A DNA stretch of 64,000 nucleotides from Thermus thermophilus HB8 (GCF_000091545.1 NC_006461.1:1524304-1588303), one strand, 5' to 3'. Positions 35,424 through 44,097 are shown, counted from the stretch's first letter. A program made the numbers and translations. Notes: generated by a model from the letters alone, not told the origin.

Positions 35424-37632
35424 CCCCATGCCCCCCCTCGCCGGGCGGGGCGTCGGCGAAGCTTTCCACCCGCTTGTCCCGGCGGAGGGCCTCCCGGATG
35501 GCCTGCCTTAAGGCCCCCGTCCCCTTGCCGTGGAGGAGGCGGAGGGTGGAAAGGCCCAGGGCCCGCGCCTCCTCCAGGGCCTGGTCCACCTCCAGGAGGG
35601 CCTCGGCCACCGTGAGGCCCCGGAGGTCCACCTCCTTCACCTCCCGTCGGGGCTTGGCGAGGAGGGGCTTGCCCGGTTCGGCCTCGGGAAGGGGCTTCAC
35701 CTCCTGGGGCTTGAGGCTCATCTTCAGGGGGCCCACCTGGACCAGGACCTCCTCCCCCCTGAGCTCCACCACCCGGCCCCGTTTGCCCAAGGAGGGCACC
35801 TCCACCAAGACCCCGGGGGCGAGGCCCGGGGGAGGCGGGGGCGGCGGGGCCTTCTTGGCGTAGCGCTCCCGGAGGGCCATGAGCTCCCGGAGGGCGTCCC
35901 GCTTGCCCTCGGTCCGGGCCTTCTCCTTGAGGGCCTTGAGCTCGGCCTCCACCTTGAGGAGCTCGGCCCGCACCTCCTCCTCGAGGGCCTTGAGCCTTTC
36001 CGCCCGCTCCTCCTCAAAGCGGGCCTCCCGCTCGGCCAGGGCCTTGCGCAGCCTCTCCACCTGGGAAAGCTCCCGCCTCAGGCGCTCCCGCTCCGCCTCC
36101 AGGGCCAGGCGCTCGGCCTCGAGCCTCTCCAGAAGGGCCTCCAGCCTCCCCCCCTCGGGCAGAAGGGCCTCGGCCCGCTTGAGGACCTCCTCGGGGAGGG
36201 CGAGCCTCCTCGCGATGGCCAAGGCGTAGCTCCGCCCCGGCACCCCGAGGACGAGCTCGTAGGTGGGGCGGAGGGCCTCGAGGTCAAAGCGCATGGAGGC
36301 GTTCTGGATCCCCTCCCTTCCCTGGGCGAAGGCCTTCAGGGGGGAGAGGTGGGTGGTGACCATCCCCTTGACCCCCCTCTCCAGGAGGGCCTCCAGGATG
36401 GCCTGGGAAAGGGCCGCCCCCTCCTCGGGGTCGGTGCCGCTTCCGAGCTCGTCAATGAGGACGAGGCTATGGGAGGTGGCCTCCTCCAGCATCTCCCTGA
36501 GGCGCCTTAAGTGCCCGGCGAAGGTGGAGAGGTTCTCCTGAAGGGACTGCTCGTCCCCGATGTCGGCATAGACCCGGTCGGGCCAGGCCAAAAGGGCCTT
36601 CTCCGCCGCCACGAAGAGGCCGGACTGGGCCATGAGGACAGCGAGGCCCAGGGTCTTGAGGAGGGCGGTCTTTCCCCCCATGTTGGGACCGGAGATGAGG
36701 AGGATGCGGTTTTTCTCGTCCAGGGCGAAGGAGTTCCGCACGGCGTCCGGGATCAGGGGGTGAAAGGCCCGGTAGAGCTCGTACCGCTCCCCGAAAGCGG
36801 GGCGGGAAAGCCCCAGGTCCCGGGCCAAGGCGGCCTGGGCCTGGACGAGGTCCAAAAGGCCCAGGGCCTCCAGGGTCTTCGGCACCCCCTCGTCCTTGGC
36901 GAGCCTCTCGGAGAGGTCCCGGAGGATGCGGTTCACCTCCTCCTCCTCCTTTAGCCTCAGGGCCTGGAGGCGGTTGTTGAGCTTGACCACGGAGAAGGGC
37001 TCTATGAAGAGGGTCGCCCCCGACTCGGACTCGTCCAGGAGGATCCCCGGCACCTTCTGGGCCATCCCCGCCCTCACGGGGACGCAGTAGCGCTCCCGCC
37101 TTAAGGTGACGAAGCGGTCCTGGAAGGCCTCCCTGTGGCGGTCCATGAGGGCGTAGAGGCGGTCCAGGATCTGCTGGCGGAGGGGCCTAAGCTCCCTTCG
37201 GATCTGGGCAAGCCTCGGGCTCGCCTCGTCCTTCACCGCCCCCTCCTCGTCCAGGGCCTTCCTCACCCGCTCCAGGAAGGGGGTGTGGTCCCCGATGCCC
37301 TCCGCCACCTGGCTTAAGGCGTTTTTCAGGGGAAGGAGCTCCTCCTTCAGGGCCATGGCCTCCTCCAGGGCCTTGGCCGCCTTTAGGAGCTCGGGGCCGG
37401 AAAGCCTCGCCCCCGCGAGGGCCCTCCCGTAGGCCTCCCTTAAGGTCCCCGCCTCGGGGAGGGCGTAGGGGTAGCTTAGGGCCTCCCCCGTGAGCTCGTG
37501 CCGCTTCTCCGCCTCTTCCCGGGGAAGGGGCGCGAGGGCCAGGGCAAGCTCCCGGCCCAGGGGGGTCTTGGCCCTCTCCGCCAGCAGGGCCCGGACCCGG
37601 GGGAACTCCAGGACCTCGAGGACGTCCCGCAC
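35398..37632 (-). CDS. mutS2: MutS2 with C-terminal Smr endonuclease domain
   Basis: A 744-residue MutS2. The core and clamp cover about residues 1-290, the ATPase follows with Walker A GPNMGGKT (315-322) and Walker B LVLIDELGSGTDPEEG, then a long Glu/Arg coiled coil (about 490-600), a KOW-like strand region, and the Smr domain (about 667-744: VDLRGLTVAEAL, LRLLHGKGTGALR). In T. thermophilus MutS2 is known to limit recombination through Smr nicking. The GTG start is 8 nt after TATACT (37646-37641). Confidence 0.95.
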   Translation of the reverse strand: MRDVLEVLEFPRVRALLAERAKTPLGRELALALAPLPREEAEKRHELTGEALSYPYALPEAGTLREAYGRALAGARLSGPELLKAAKALEEAMALKEELLPLKNALSQVAEGIGDHTPFLERVRKALDEEGAVKDEASPRLAQIRRELRPLRQQILDRLYALMDRHREAFQDRFVTLRRERYCVPVRAGMAQKVPGILLDESESGATLFIEPFSVVKLNNRLQALRLKEEEEVNRILRDLSERLAKDEGVPKTLEALGLLDLVQAQAALARDLGLSRPAFGERYELYRAFHPLIPDAVRNSFALDEKNRILLISGPNMGGKTALLKTLGLAVLMAQSGLFVAAEKALLAWPDRVYADIGDEQSLQENLSTFAGHLRRLREMLEEATSHSLVLIDELGSGTDPEEGAALSQAILEALLERGVKGMVTTHLSPLKAFAQGREGIQNASMRFDLEALRPTYELVLGVPGRSYALAIARRLALPEEVLKRAEALLPEGGRLEALLERLEAERLALEAERERLRRELSQVERLRKALAEREARFEEERAERLKALEEEVRAELLKVEAELKALKEKARTEGKRDALRELMALRERYAKKAPPPPPPPGLAPGVLVEVPSLGKRGRVVELRGEEVLVQVGPLKMSLKPQEVKPLPEAEPGKPLLAKPRREVKEVDLRGLTVAEALLEVDQALEEARALGLSTLRLLHGKGTGALRQAIREALRRDKRVESFADAPPGEGGHGVTVVALRP

Positions 37633-37640
37633 AAAGAAAG

Positions 37641-37646
37641 AGTATA
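37641..37646 (-). promoter_or_regulatory. -10 element of leaderless mutS2
   Basis: TATACT on the minus strand, 8 nt before the GTG at 37632. It lies in the short gap after the upstream hypothetical gene. Confidence 0.55.
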
Positions 37647-37654
37647 CCCCGGGC

Positions 37655-38002
37655 TTAGCGCTTCAGGAGCTTAAGGAGCAGGGAAAGAACCTCCTTCTTC
37701 GCCGCGAGCTGAGCCCCCTTGGCCGCTAGAAGGCCCAACCGCCCAAGCCTCCCCGCGGGAAGCAGGGTCAGGAGGGCCGTGATCTGGGAGAGCAGTTGCT
37801 CCCTTTCCTCGAGGCTCAGGGCCTCCCAGCGGCGCTGAGCCCCTTCTATCAGGGCACGTAGCCGCTCCCGAAAGCCCTGCGCACCGGCGCCCTCCTTATG
37901 GAGGGCCCCCGCTTCAGCAAGGAGGTCCACCGGGGCCTCAACCTTCTTTCGCGCCACCCGCCGCACCTTCCCCTTAAACCGCTTGAGGCGCATCCCCTTC
38001 AT
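37655..38002 (-). CDS. Hypothetical basic helical protein
   Basis: About 115 residues, very rich in Arg/Lys and Leu. The first 25 residues are strongly basic (MRLKRFKGKVRRVARKK). The middle is amphipathic helix with EREQLLSQITALLTLLPAG, and the end LLSLLLKLLKR-like segment is amphipathic. I recognise no family. It could bind nucleic acid or membranes. The ATG at 38002 overlaps the GH13 stop (ATGA); the ATG at 37993 is also possible because TAGAAT (38006-38001) lies 7 nt before it. Confidence 0.6.
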   Translation of the reverse strand: MKGMRLKRFKGKVRRVARKKVEAPVDLLAEAGALHKEGAGAQGFRERLRALIEGAQRRWEALSLEEREQLLSQITALLTLLPAGRLGRLGLLAAKGAQLAAKKEVLSLLLKLLKR

Positions 38003-39711
38003 TCTAAAGGCTCCAGGAGGAGGTACCGCGCCTCCACCTCCCCCGCCACCTCCCTTCCCGAAAGGAGGTCCACCCCCCGGGGAAGGGAAAGGCGCACCTC
38101 TTCCTTGGCGAAAAAGGCCCAGACCTCCCTCCCCCGGTGGCGCCGCCTGAAGGCCAGGACCCCCGGAGGGGCCTTGAGGGGGAGGAGCCCCCCGAGCCTC
38201 AAGGCGGGGTGGGTCTTCTTGAGGAGGATGAGGCGCCGGAGGAAGGCGAGGAGGTCCTTGTCCCAAAGGGCCTCGTCCCAGGGGAAGGGGGCGCGGCAGT
38301 AGGGGTCTCCCCGCCAGACCTCGTAGGGGTTGGGCTGGGAGAGGCCCACCTCGTCCCCGTAGTAGACGGCGGGGCTTCCGGGGAAGGCAAAGAGGAGGGC
38401 GTAGGCGGTCTTGAAGCGCTCCTTGTCCCCCCTGAGGCGCCAGAGGGCCCGGGGGATGTCGTGGGAGGAGAGGAGGGTGTACATCGCGTGGCGGAGCTGG
38501 AGGGGAAGGGCGGCGTAGTGGTCAAAGAGGGCCCGCCAAAGGTCCTCGGCCTCCAGCTCCACGGGGTTTCCGTGGAGGTCCCGCCCCGAGAGCCACTCCA
38601 TCACCGGGTGGGCGAAGCCGGCGTAGTGCATGGCCCCGTCCAGGGTGTGGGCCCTCAGCGTGGGGACGGTGTCGTAGGAGAGCTCCCCGAAGACGAGGGC
38701 GTCCTCCCGCTCCTCCTTGGCGGCCCGGGCCAGGGCCCTGAGCCAGCGGGCGTTCTTCCGGTTCGTCCCCCCTTCCCCGATGGAGTGGGCCACGTCCAGC
38801 CGCCAGCCATGGGCGAGGCGCATCCAGTAGCGGACGGGGGCCTCCTTTCCGAAGACGAAGCGCTCCTGGGTGAGGGCGGAAGCGTAGTCCAGCTTGGGCA
38901 TGTGCTTCACGCCCCAGAAGCTGGCGTAGCTCCCGTCCGGATAAAAGGTGAACATCCCCCGCTCGGGGGAGGAGGGGTCCTCAAGGGCCTTCTGGAACCA
39001 GGGGTGGGTCGCCCCCACGTGGTTGAAGACCCCGTCCAGGATGAGCTTCATCCCCCGGGCCTCGAGGGCCTCGTAAAGCGCCCTAAGCGCCTCCTCCCCG
39101 CCTAGATGAGGGTCCACCCGGTGGTAGTCCTCGGTGTCGTAGCGGTGGCTGGAGGGGCTTTGGAAGATGGGGGTGAGGTAGAGGGCCTCCACCCCCAGGG
39201 CCTCCAGGTAGGGGAGGGCCTCGAGGACCCCAAAGAGGTCCCCCCCGTAGAACTCCCGGGCCCCGTCCTCCCCGGGGGGCTCGTGCCAGGCCTTCTTGCG
39301 GATGGGCCTCCCCCCGTAAAGCCAGGCCCCCTCCTTGGGGGCAAGCTCCGGGCGCCCTTGGCGGAAGCGGTCGGGAAAGATCTGGTAGAAGACCGCCCCC
39401 AGGGCCCACTCCGGGGGAAGGGGCTTGGCGAGGAGGTGGAAGAAGCGGTCGTAGCGGGGCAGGGTCCTCTCCAGGCCGTGGCTGCCCAGGTAGCCTTGGG
39501 GGAGGCGGAAGCAGTAGCGGAAGGGGCTCGCGTGGACGGGCACCCGCGCCTTTAGGCCCCGCTCCCAAGGCGCCATGGGCTTTTTCTGCAACTCCCCGTC
39601 CCGCTCGTAAAGGAGAACCCCTTCCCGCGCCTCGGTTTCCAGGAAAAGCTCCACCTCCTCCCCGAGCTCGGGAAAGGGGGGGTCAGCGTGTTCCAGGTCG
39701 TGGTGGTTCAA
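37999..39711 (-). CDS. GH13 alpha-glucosidase-type enzyme (neopullulanase / cyclomaltodextrinase-like)
   Basis: A 570-residue glycoside hydrolase. An N-terminal beta domain (about 1-105) precedes the barrel. GH13 regions are: DGVFNHVG (I), GWRLDVAHSIG with the nucleophile Asp (II), ALVFGELSYD with the acid/base Glu (III), and LSSHDIPR (IV). No signal peptide is seen, so it should act on imported maltodextrins in the cytoplasm. The TTG start has GGAGG 7 nt upstream and overlaps the stop of the hepT remnant. It ends the mal operon, before the small hypothetical gene. Confidence 0.9.
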   Translation of the reverse strand: MNHHDLEHADPPFPELGEEVELFLETEAREGVLLYERDGELQKKPMAPWERGLKARVPVHASPFRYCFRLPQGYLGSHGLERTLPRYDRFFHLLAKPLPPEWALGAVFYQIFPDRFRQGRPELAPKEGAWLYGGRPIRKKAWHEPPGEDGAREFYGGDLFGVLEALPYLEALGVEALYLTPIFQSPSSHRYDTEDYHRVDPHLGGEEALRALYEALEARGMKLILDGVFNHVGATHPWFQKALEDPSSPERGMFTFYPDGSYASFWGVKHMPKLDYASALTQERFVFGKEAPVRYWMRLAHGWRLDVAHSIGEGGTNRKNARWLRALARAAKEEREDALVFGELSYDTVPTLRAHTLDGAMHYAGFAHPVMEWLSGRDLHGNPVELEAEDLWRALFDHYAALPLQLRHAMYTLLSSHDIPRALWRLRGDKERFKTAYALLFAFPGSPAVYYGDEVGLSQPNPYEVWRGDPYCRAPFPWDEALWDKDLLAFLRRLILLKKTHPALRLGGLLPLKAPPGVLAFRRRHRGREVWAFFAKEEVRLSLPRGVDLLSGREVAGEVEARYLLLEPLE

Positions 39712-39882
39712 GGATCAACCTCCAAGAGGGCTTGCACCTGAACCTTTAGCGCGGGCAAATCCCGGACCACAGTAGACCAGACCTCTTCCAAGTCCACGCT
39801 GAAGTACTCGTGGACGAGGAGGTTGCGCATGGCCACCATCTCCCGCCAGGGGATGTGCGGGTGGGCCCCGGGGGTTCCTCAT
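39708..39882 (-). pseudogene. hepT toxin remnant (N-terminal deletion plus frameshift)
   Basis: Reading on in the mntA frame after its stop gives about 55 residues: AHPHIPWREMVAMRN, LLVHEYFSVDLEEVW and a DLPALKVQVQALLE end. This is the C-terminal half of a HepT (DUF86) toxin, with the RNase motif RX4HXY intact as RNLLVHEY. The expected hepT ATG overlaps the mntA stop (ATGA, 39882-39879) but enters another frame and only yields an unrelated peptide. So roughly the first 60 residues are deleted and the frame is shifted. The remnant's TGA overlaps the GH13 TTG start. Confidence 0.8.
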
Positions 39883-40166
39883 AGAGGGATGGCCTCCCGC
39901 AGGACTTGCTCCCGGAGCCTAGGGGCCAGGCCCCTCTCGCTCACGATATCTACCCGCACCCCCAAGAGCCCCTCCAGGGCCAGCTTTAGACGGGCATGGT
40001 CCAGAAGCGTGCGCCCCTCCTCAAAGGCCACCAGGAGGTCCAGGTCGCTGTCTTCTCGGGCTTCCCCCCGGGCCACAGAGCCAAAGACCCGCACCCTCAC
40101 CGCCCCGTGGCGGGCGCAGAGGCTTAGCACGGCCTCCCTTCTGGCCCTGAGGGTCTCCAGGTCCAT
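39879..40166 (-). CDS. MNT-domain nucleotidyltransferase antitoxin (MntA-like)
   Basis: A 95-residue minimal nucleotidyltransferase. The GSX10DXD motif is exact: GSVARGEAREDSDLD near residues 29-43, and the third carboxylate is in VRVDIVSE. In HepT-MntA modules the antitoxin AMPylates the HepT RNase toxin. Here the partner is broken (see 39708-39882), so this gene is orphaned. It starts 4 nt after the malG stop and so is read from the mal operon. It looks intact and may be neutral or have another target. Confidence 0.85.
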   Translation of the reverse strand: MDLETLRARREAVLSLCARHGAVRVRVFGSVARGEAREDSDLDLLVAFEEGRTLLDHARLKLALEGLLGVRVDIVSERGLAPRLREQVLREAIPL

Positions 40167-40170
40167 GCCC

Positions 40171-41490
40171 TTATTCTTTCACGGCCCCCGCGGTGTAGCC
40201 GGAAACGAAGTACTGCTGGAACCCGTAGAAGAGGAAGAGGATGGGTAAGGAGCCCAAGACGCTCGCCGCGGCGAAGACGCCCCACTTGGTCTGGAACTGC
40301 CCCGTGGTGAAGCTCCTAAGCCCCACGCCCACGTTCCAGCTCTCCACCCCCGTGAGGACGAGGTTGGCCAGGACGAACTCTGAATAGGTGCCCACGAACT
40401 GCAGGAGGAAGATGAAGACGAACATGGGGGCGGAGAGGGGAAGGAGGATCTTGGTGAAGACCTGCCACCTCGTGGCCCCGTCCACCATGGCCGCCTCCTC
40501 GAGGCTCGGGCTGATGCTCTCCAGATAGCCCTTGTACACCCAGGTGCCGAAGCTGATGATCCCCCCGGAGTAGGCCAAAACGAGCCCGGTGAAGGTGTTC
40601 AAGAGGTCCAGCCAGGAAAGCAGGTAGTAGATGGCCACCAGGGCCAAGAACCCCGGAAACATCTGCACGAAGATGAAGAAGAGGAGCATGGGGTAGCGGC
40701 CGGGCAGGTGGCGGAAGCGGGCGAAGGCGTAGCCCGCCGTGGCGGTGAGGAGGACGGCGAGGAGGCCCGTGAGGCCGGAGATGAGGAAGGTGTTCCGCAC
40801 CCAGAGGAGGAACTTGGTCTCCGTGCCCTGCCCGGTGAACTGCCTGGGCGAGAGGGAAAGGGCGAGGGCGAAGACGAGGAGGGCCATGAGGAAAAGGAGC
40901 CTCCCCTGCCAGAAGTCCATCCACGCCTCGGGGGCAAGAAGCCTGCGGAGAAGGCCCACGATCCCCACCCCCAGGAGGGCGAGGCCCGCGAGGAGGGCGA
41001 GGGCCACCTGGTAAGGGTAGAGGACCACCCCCTCCACCAGCTTGGCGTAGTTTTCCAGGGAGGGGTTGGGCAGGTAGGGGATCACCTTGGCGTCCACGAG
41101 GAGGAAGCCCGTGTCGGGCCTACGGAAGCTGAAGAGGTTGTTGGTGGGGTCAAAGCTCGCCGCCACCACCTGGACCACGGGGTAGTAGACCAAGAGGATC
41201 AGGACCCAGAGGAAGAGGTGGGTCACCCCCTGGAGGAAGAGGGGCCAGGGGCTTTTCCGCCTTCCCTGGAGGCGGTTTACGAGGGCGGTATAGAGGAGGC
41301 TATAGAGGAGGACGAGGAGGACCAAGGCCCCGAGGAAGCCCAGGGCGTAGGCCCAGCCATAGGGCACGAAGACGCTCCCGAAGGCCACCTGCTTGCGGTA
41401 GGACCCCTCGTCAAAGAGGCGGTTCGCCGCGAACCAGTAGGCCCCGTAGAGGGCGAGGCCCGTGAGGAGGAAGGCCACGAGCTTGCGCAT
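40171..41490 (-). CDS. malG: Maltose/maltodextrin ABC transporter permease, MalG type
   Basis: A 439-residue permease, against about 280-300 for usual MalG. The C-terminal half is typical: WVRNTFLISGLTGLL, then EEAAMVDGATRWQVFTKIL as the EAA loop contacting the ATPase, and SGYTAGAVKE at the end. Extra parts are an N-terminal two-helix extension (residues 1-75) and a two-helix insertion (about 155-222) between NPSLENYAKLVEG and KFLLWVRNTF. It abuts malF with a one-nt boundary. No MalK-type ATPase is in the window, so a shared ATPase from elsewhere is likely. Confidence 0.88.
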   Translation of the reverse strand: MRKLVAFLLTGLALYGAYWFAANRLFDEGSYRKQVAFGSVFVPYGWAYALGFLGALVLLVLLYSLLYTALVNRLQGRRKSPWPLFLQGVTHLFLWVLILLVYYPVVQVVAASFDPTNNLFSFRRPDTGFLLVDAKVIPYLPNPSLENYAKLVEGVVLYPYQVALALLAGLALLGVGIVGLLRRLLAPEAWMDFWQGRLLFLMALLVFALALSLSPRQFTGQGTETKFLLWVRNTFLISGLTGLLAVLLTATAGYAFARFRHLPGRYPMLLFFIFVQMFPGFLALVAIYYLLSWLDLLNTFTGLVLAYSGGIISFGTWVYKGYLESISPSLEEAAMVDGATRWQVFTKILLPLSAPMFVFIFLLQFVGTYSEFVLANLVLTGVESWNVGVGLRSFTTGQFQTKWGVFAAASVLGSLPILFLFYGFQQYFVSGYTAGAVKE

Positions 41491-42819
41491 CTACCTCACC
41501 TCCCGAAGCGCCCCGGTCACCCGGAAGTTCACCAGGCTTATGGCCACGGTGATGGCGAAGATGAGGAGGCTAATCGCCGCCCCCAGGCCGTAGGCCGACT
41601 GCCCCTCGGCGCTGAAGGCCGTCTTGTAGGCCCAGGAGATGAGGATGTCCGTGGCCTGGGCCGTGGCGAGCCTGCCCTCTTGGGCCGGGCCGCCCCCGGT
41701 GAGGAGGTAGATGAGGTAGAAGTTGTTGAAGTTGAAGGCGAAGGCGGAGAGGAGAATAGGCAGCATGGGCTTCTCCAGGAGAGGAAGGGTGATGCGGAAG
41801 AGGGCCTGCCATGGGGTGGCCCCGTCCACCTTGGCCGCCTCGTAGAGCTCGTCGGGGATGGTGGAAAGGGCCCCTAAGGTGGCCGTCATCATGTAGGGAA
41901 AGCCGAGCCAGAGGTTGACGAGGAGGACGGCCACCTTGGCCCAGTCGGGGTCGTTGAGCCAGGGGATGGGGTAGATGCCCAGGACCCCGAGAAGGCGGTT
42001 GATGGCCCCGAAGTTGTAGTTGAGGAGGGCCACCCAGACCTGGACGGTGATGACCCCGGGCAGGGCCCAGGAGACGATGAGGAGGGTGCGGTAGAGGTTG
42101 CGGAGCTTCAGGGCCCGGTTGTTGAGCACAAGCCCGAGGACGAGCCCCACGAGGCCGTTCAGGACCACCGTGGCCAAGGCGAAGACGAGGTTCCAGAGGA
42201 AGACGGGAAAGAGGGCCTGGTTGGCCTGGGAGAGGATGAAGGCGAAGTTCTTGAACCCCACGAAGTGGAAGGCGTTGACCCGGGCCACGTACGCGGGCGT
42301 GAAGGGCAAAGCCCGGTCCAGGAGGAGGGTGGCCCCTTCCACGGCCTGGATCCGGGCCCGGGCCCTCTGCCCTTCGGCGTAGGCCTCCACGACCTCCCCC
42401 ACGCAAGGGTCGCAGCGGAGGGCCTCTTGGGCCTCGGCCTCGAGGACGAGCCGCGCCCCCTCATGGGCCACCACCCGGGTCTCGGTGGAGCGGTCGGGGA
42501 AGCCGTTCCGCTTCCCCGAGTAGTCGGTGAAGGCCAGGTAGACCGTGAGGCCGATGGGGTACAGGGTGAAGACGAGGAGGAAGGCTAGGGCGGGGAGGAA
42601 GTAGTACCAGTCGGTGAGCCAGGGGAAGAGCCGCCCCACCGCCACCGCCCCGGGGACGAGGACGAGGAGGGCGAAGACGAGGACGGACCACCCGGGAAGA
42701 TCCAGGCGGGCGGAAAGGGCGAGGTAAGCGGCGAGCCCTAGCCCCGTGGCCACGAGGAGGAGGCCCAGAAGAAGCCCCATGGCCAGGAGGAAGCCTTTGA
42801 GTCCGGGAGGGTGCTTCAT
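41491..42819 (-). CDS. malF: Maltose/maltodextrin ABC transporter permease, MalF type
   Basis: A 442-residue permease. The first two helices (residues 10-60) resemble the MalF N-terminus. A periplasmic insertion of about 85 residues follows AFTDYSG, like the P2 loop of MalF but shorter, and holds a CDPC pair. The EAA loop is YEAAKVDGATPWQALFRITLPL and LLTGGGPAQ precedes the last helices. The ATG is 6 nt after TATCTT (42831-42826), so malF has its own leaderless start after the malE hairpin. Confidence 0.9.
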   Translation of the reverse strand: MKHPPGLKGFLLAMGLLLGLLLVATGLGLAAYLALSARLDLPGWSVLVFALLVLVPGAVAVGRLFPWLTDWYYFLPALAFLLVFTLYPIGLTVYLAFTDYSGKRNGFPDRSTETRVVAHEGARLVLEAEAQEALRCDPCVGEVVEAYAEGQRARARIQAVEGATLLLDRALPFTPAYVARVNAFHFVGFKNFAFILSQANQALFPVFLWNLVFALATVVLNGLVGLVLGLVLNNRALKLRNLYRTLLIVSWALPGVITVQVWVALLNYNFGAINRLLGVLGIYPIPWLNDPDWAKVAVLLVNLWLGFPYMMTATLGALSTIPDELYEAAKVDGATPWQALFRITLPLLEKPMLPILLSAFAFNFNNFYLIYLLTGGGPAQEGRLATAQATDILISWAYKTAFSAEGQSAYGLGAAISLLIFAITVAISLVNFRVTGALREVR

Positions 42820-42825
42820 GGTCTA

Positions 42826-42831
42826 AAGATA
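42826..42831 (-). promoter_or_regulatory. -10 element before malF
   Basis: TATCTT on the minus strand, 6 nt before the ATG at 42819 and directly after the malE hairpin. It could give a separate malF transcript. Confidence 0.5.
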
Positions 42832-42835
42832 CGCC

Positions 42836-42864
42836 CCCCACGGGAAGCGGGAGGTCCCGTGGGG
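42836..42864 (-). terminator. Intercistronic hairpin malE / malF
   Basis: A 10-bp perfect stem (42836-42845 with 42855-42864), extended by CGC/GCG after one mismatch, lies 15-20 nt after the malE stop. No long U tract follows, so it may attenuate transcription or protect the malE mRNA 3' end. Confidence 0.7.
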
Positions 42865-42878
42865 AGCGTCCATAGGGG

Positions 42879-44075
42879 TTACCTGCCGATGGCCTTCTTG
42901 ATCTCGGCCACCATGTCCTCCACGATCTTCTTCACGTTGGAGTCGGGCCGCTGGATGGCGAGGCTGATGGCGTTGCCCCAGGGACCCCAGACCTTGCCCA
43001 TCTCGGGGATGTTGGGCATGGGGGCGCCCAAGGGGAAGACCTTGGAAAAGCCCGCCACCACCGGGTCCTTCTCCAGCTGCTTCACCGCGCTCTTGGAGAC
43101 GGGGATGCGCCCGCCCGCCTGGTTGAAGGCCACGAGGTTCCGGCCCGTCACCAGGGTCTTGGCGAAGTTCACCGCCTGGGTCTTGTTCTTGGAGTAGGCG
43201 TTCACCACCACGCCCTGCACCCCCAGGAAGGGCCCCCAAGGGTTCTTGGCCCCGGGCGGCGTGGGGAAGGGGGCGATGCCGAAATCCACCTTGGCCTTCT
43301 TGTAGTCGCCCAAGGCCCAGGGGCCGTTGAGGATCATGGCCAAGGCCCCATCCTTGAAGGCCCCGTCCGCCACCCCGTAGTCCACCCCCTCGGGGACCAG
43401 GTTGTACTTGAAGCGGAGGTCCTTGATGAACTGGAGGGCCTTCTCCCCCACCTCGCCCCCGATGAGGAGCTTGGTGGGGTCCAGGTTGCCCTTGGCGTCC
43501 TTGGCGAAGACGTTCTCGGCGCCGAAGGCCTTGAAGAAGCCGAAGTTGAAGTAGGGGTCGCCGATGTTGTAGAGGAAGCCGAAGGTGGCCCCCGTGGTGA
43601 GCTTTTGCGCCAAGGCCAAAAACTCCTCCCAGGTCCTGGGGGGTTCCTTCACGTACTTCTTGTTGTAGATGAGGGCCACGCTCTCGGCGAAGGCGGGAAG
43701 GCCCATGAGCCTCCCCCCGAAGGTGAAGGCCTCCACCGCCACGCCCTGAAGGTCCGCGAGGTAGGTTTGGGTCACGTACTTGCCCACGGGCTCGAGGACC
43801 CCGGCCTGGGCCATCTCCCCCACCCAGTCGTGGGGCACGGTGACCACGAGGTCCGCCGCCTGGCCCTGGGGGGCGCCCAGGATGAACTTCTGCTTGATCT
43901 CCGCGAAGGGGACCTCCACCACCTCCACCTTGGTGCCGGAGGTCCTCTCAAAGGTCCGGGCCTGCTCCTTGAGCCACTCCAGCTCGGGGCCGCCGAAGTG
44001 GGTCCAGACGGTGATCTTTCCCTGGGCGAGGGCCAGGGAAAGGCCTAGGGCCAATACCGGAACGAGCCTCCTCAT
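42879..44075 (-). CDS. malE: Maltose/maltodextrin ABC transporter substrate-binding protein
   Basis: A 398-residue binding protein with a signal peptide (MRRLVPVLALGLSLALAQG, cleavage near residue 18). The mature protein begins ITVWTHFGGPELEWL and follows the SBP_bac_1/MalE layout: DWVGEMAQAGVL, LMGLPAFAESVALIYNKKY, PRTWEEFLALAQKL, GALAMILNGPWALGDYKKA. The last part MPNIPEMGKVWGPWG is a MalE hallmark. The ATG at 44075 fits the signal peptide; in-frame codons upstream fall in the promoter region. Confidence 0.93.
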   Translation of the reverse strand: MRRLVPVLALGLSLALAQGKITVWTHFGGPELEWLKEQARTFERTSGTKVEVVEVPFAEIKQKFILGAPQGQAADLVVTVPHDWVGEMAQAGVLEPVGKYVTQTYLADLQGVAVEAFTFGGRLMGLPAFAESVALIYNKKYVKEPPRTWEEFLALAQKLTTGATFGFLYNIGDPYFNFGFFKAFGAENVFAKDAKGNLDPTKLLIGGEVGEKALQFIKDLRFKYNLVPEGVDYGVADGAFKDGALAMILNGPWALGDYKKAKVDFGIAPFPTPPGAKNPWGPFLGVQGVVVNAYSKNKTQAVNFAKTLVTGRNLVAFNQAGGRIPVSKSAVKQLEKDPVVAGFSKVFPLGAPMPNIPEMGKVWGPWGNAISLAIQRPDSNVKKIVEDMVAEIKKAIGR

Positions 44076-44097
44076 ACTCCACCCCCGGGCGCGTGGT

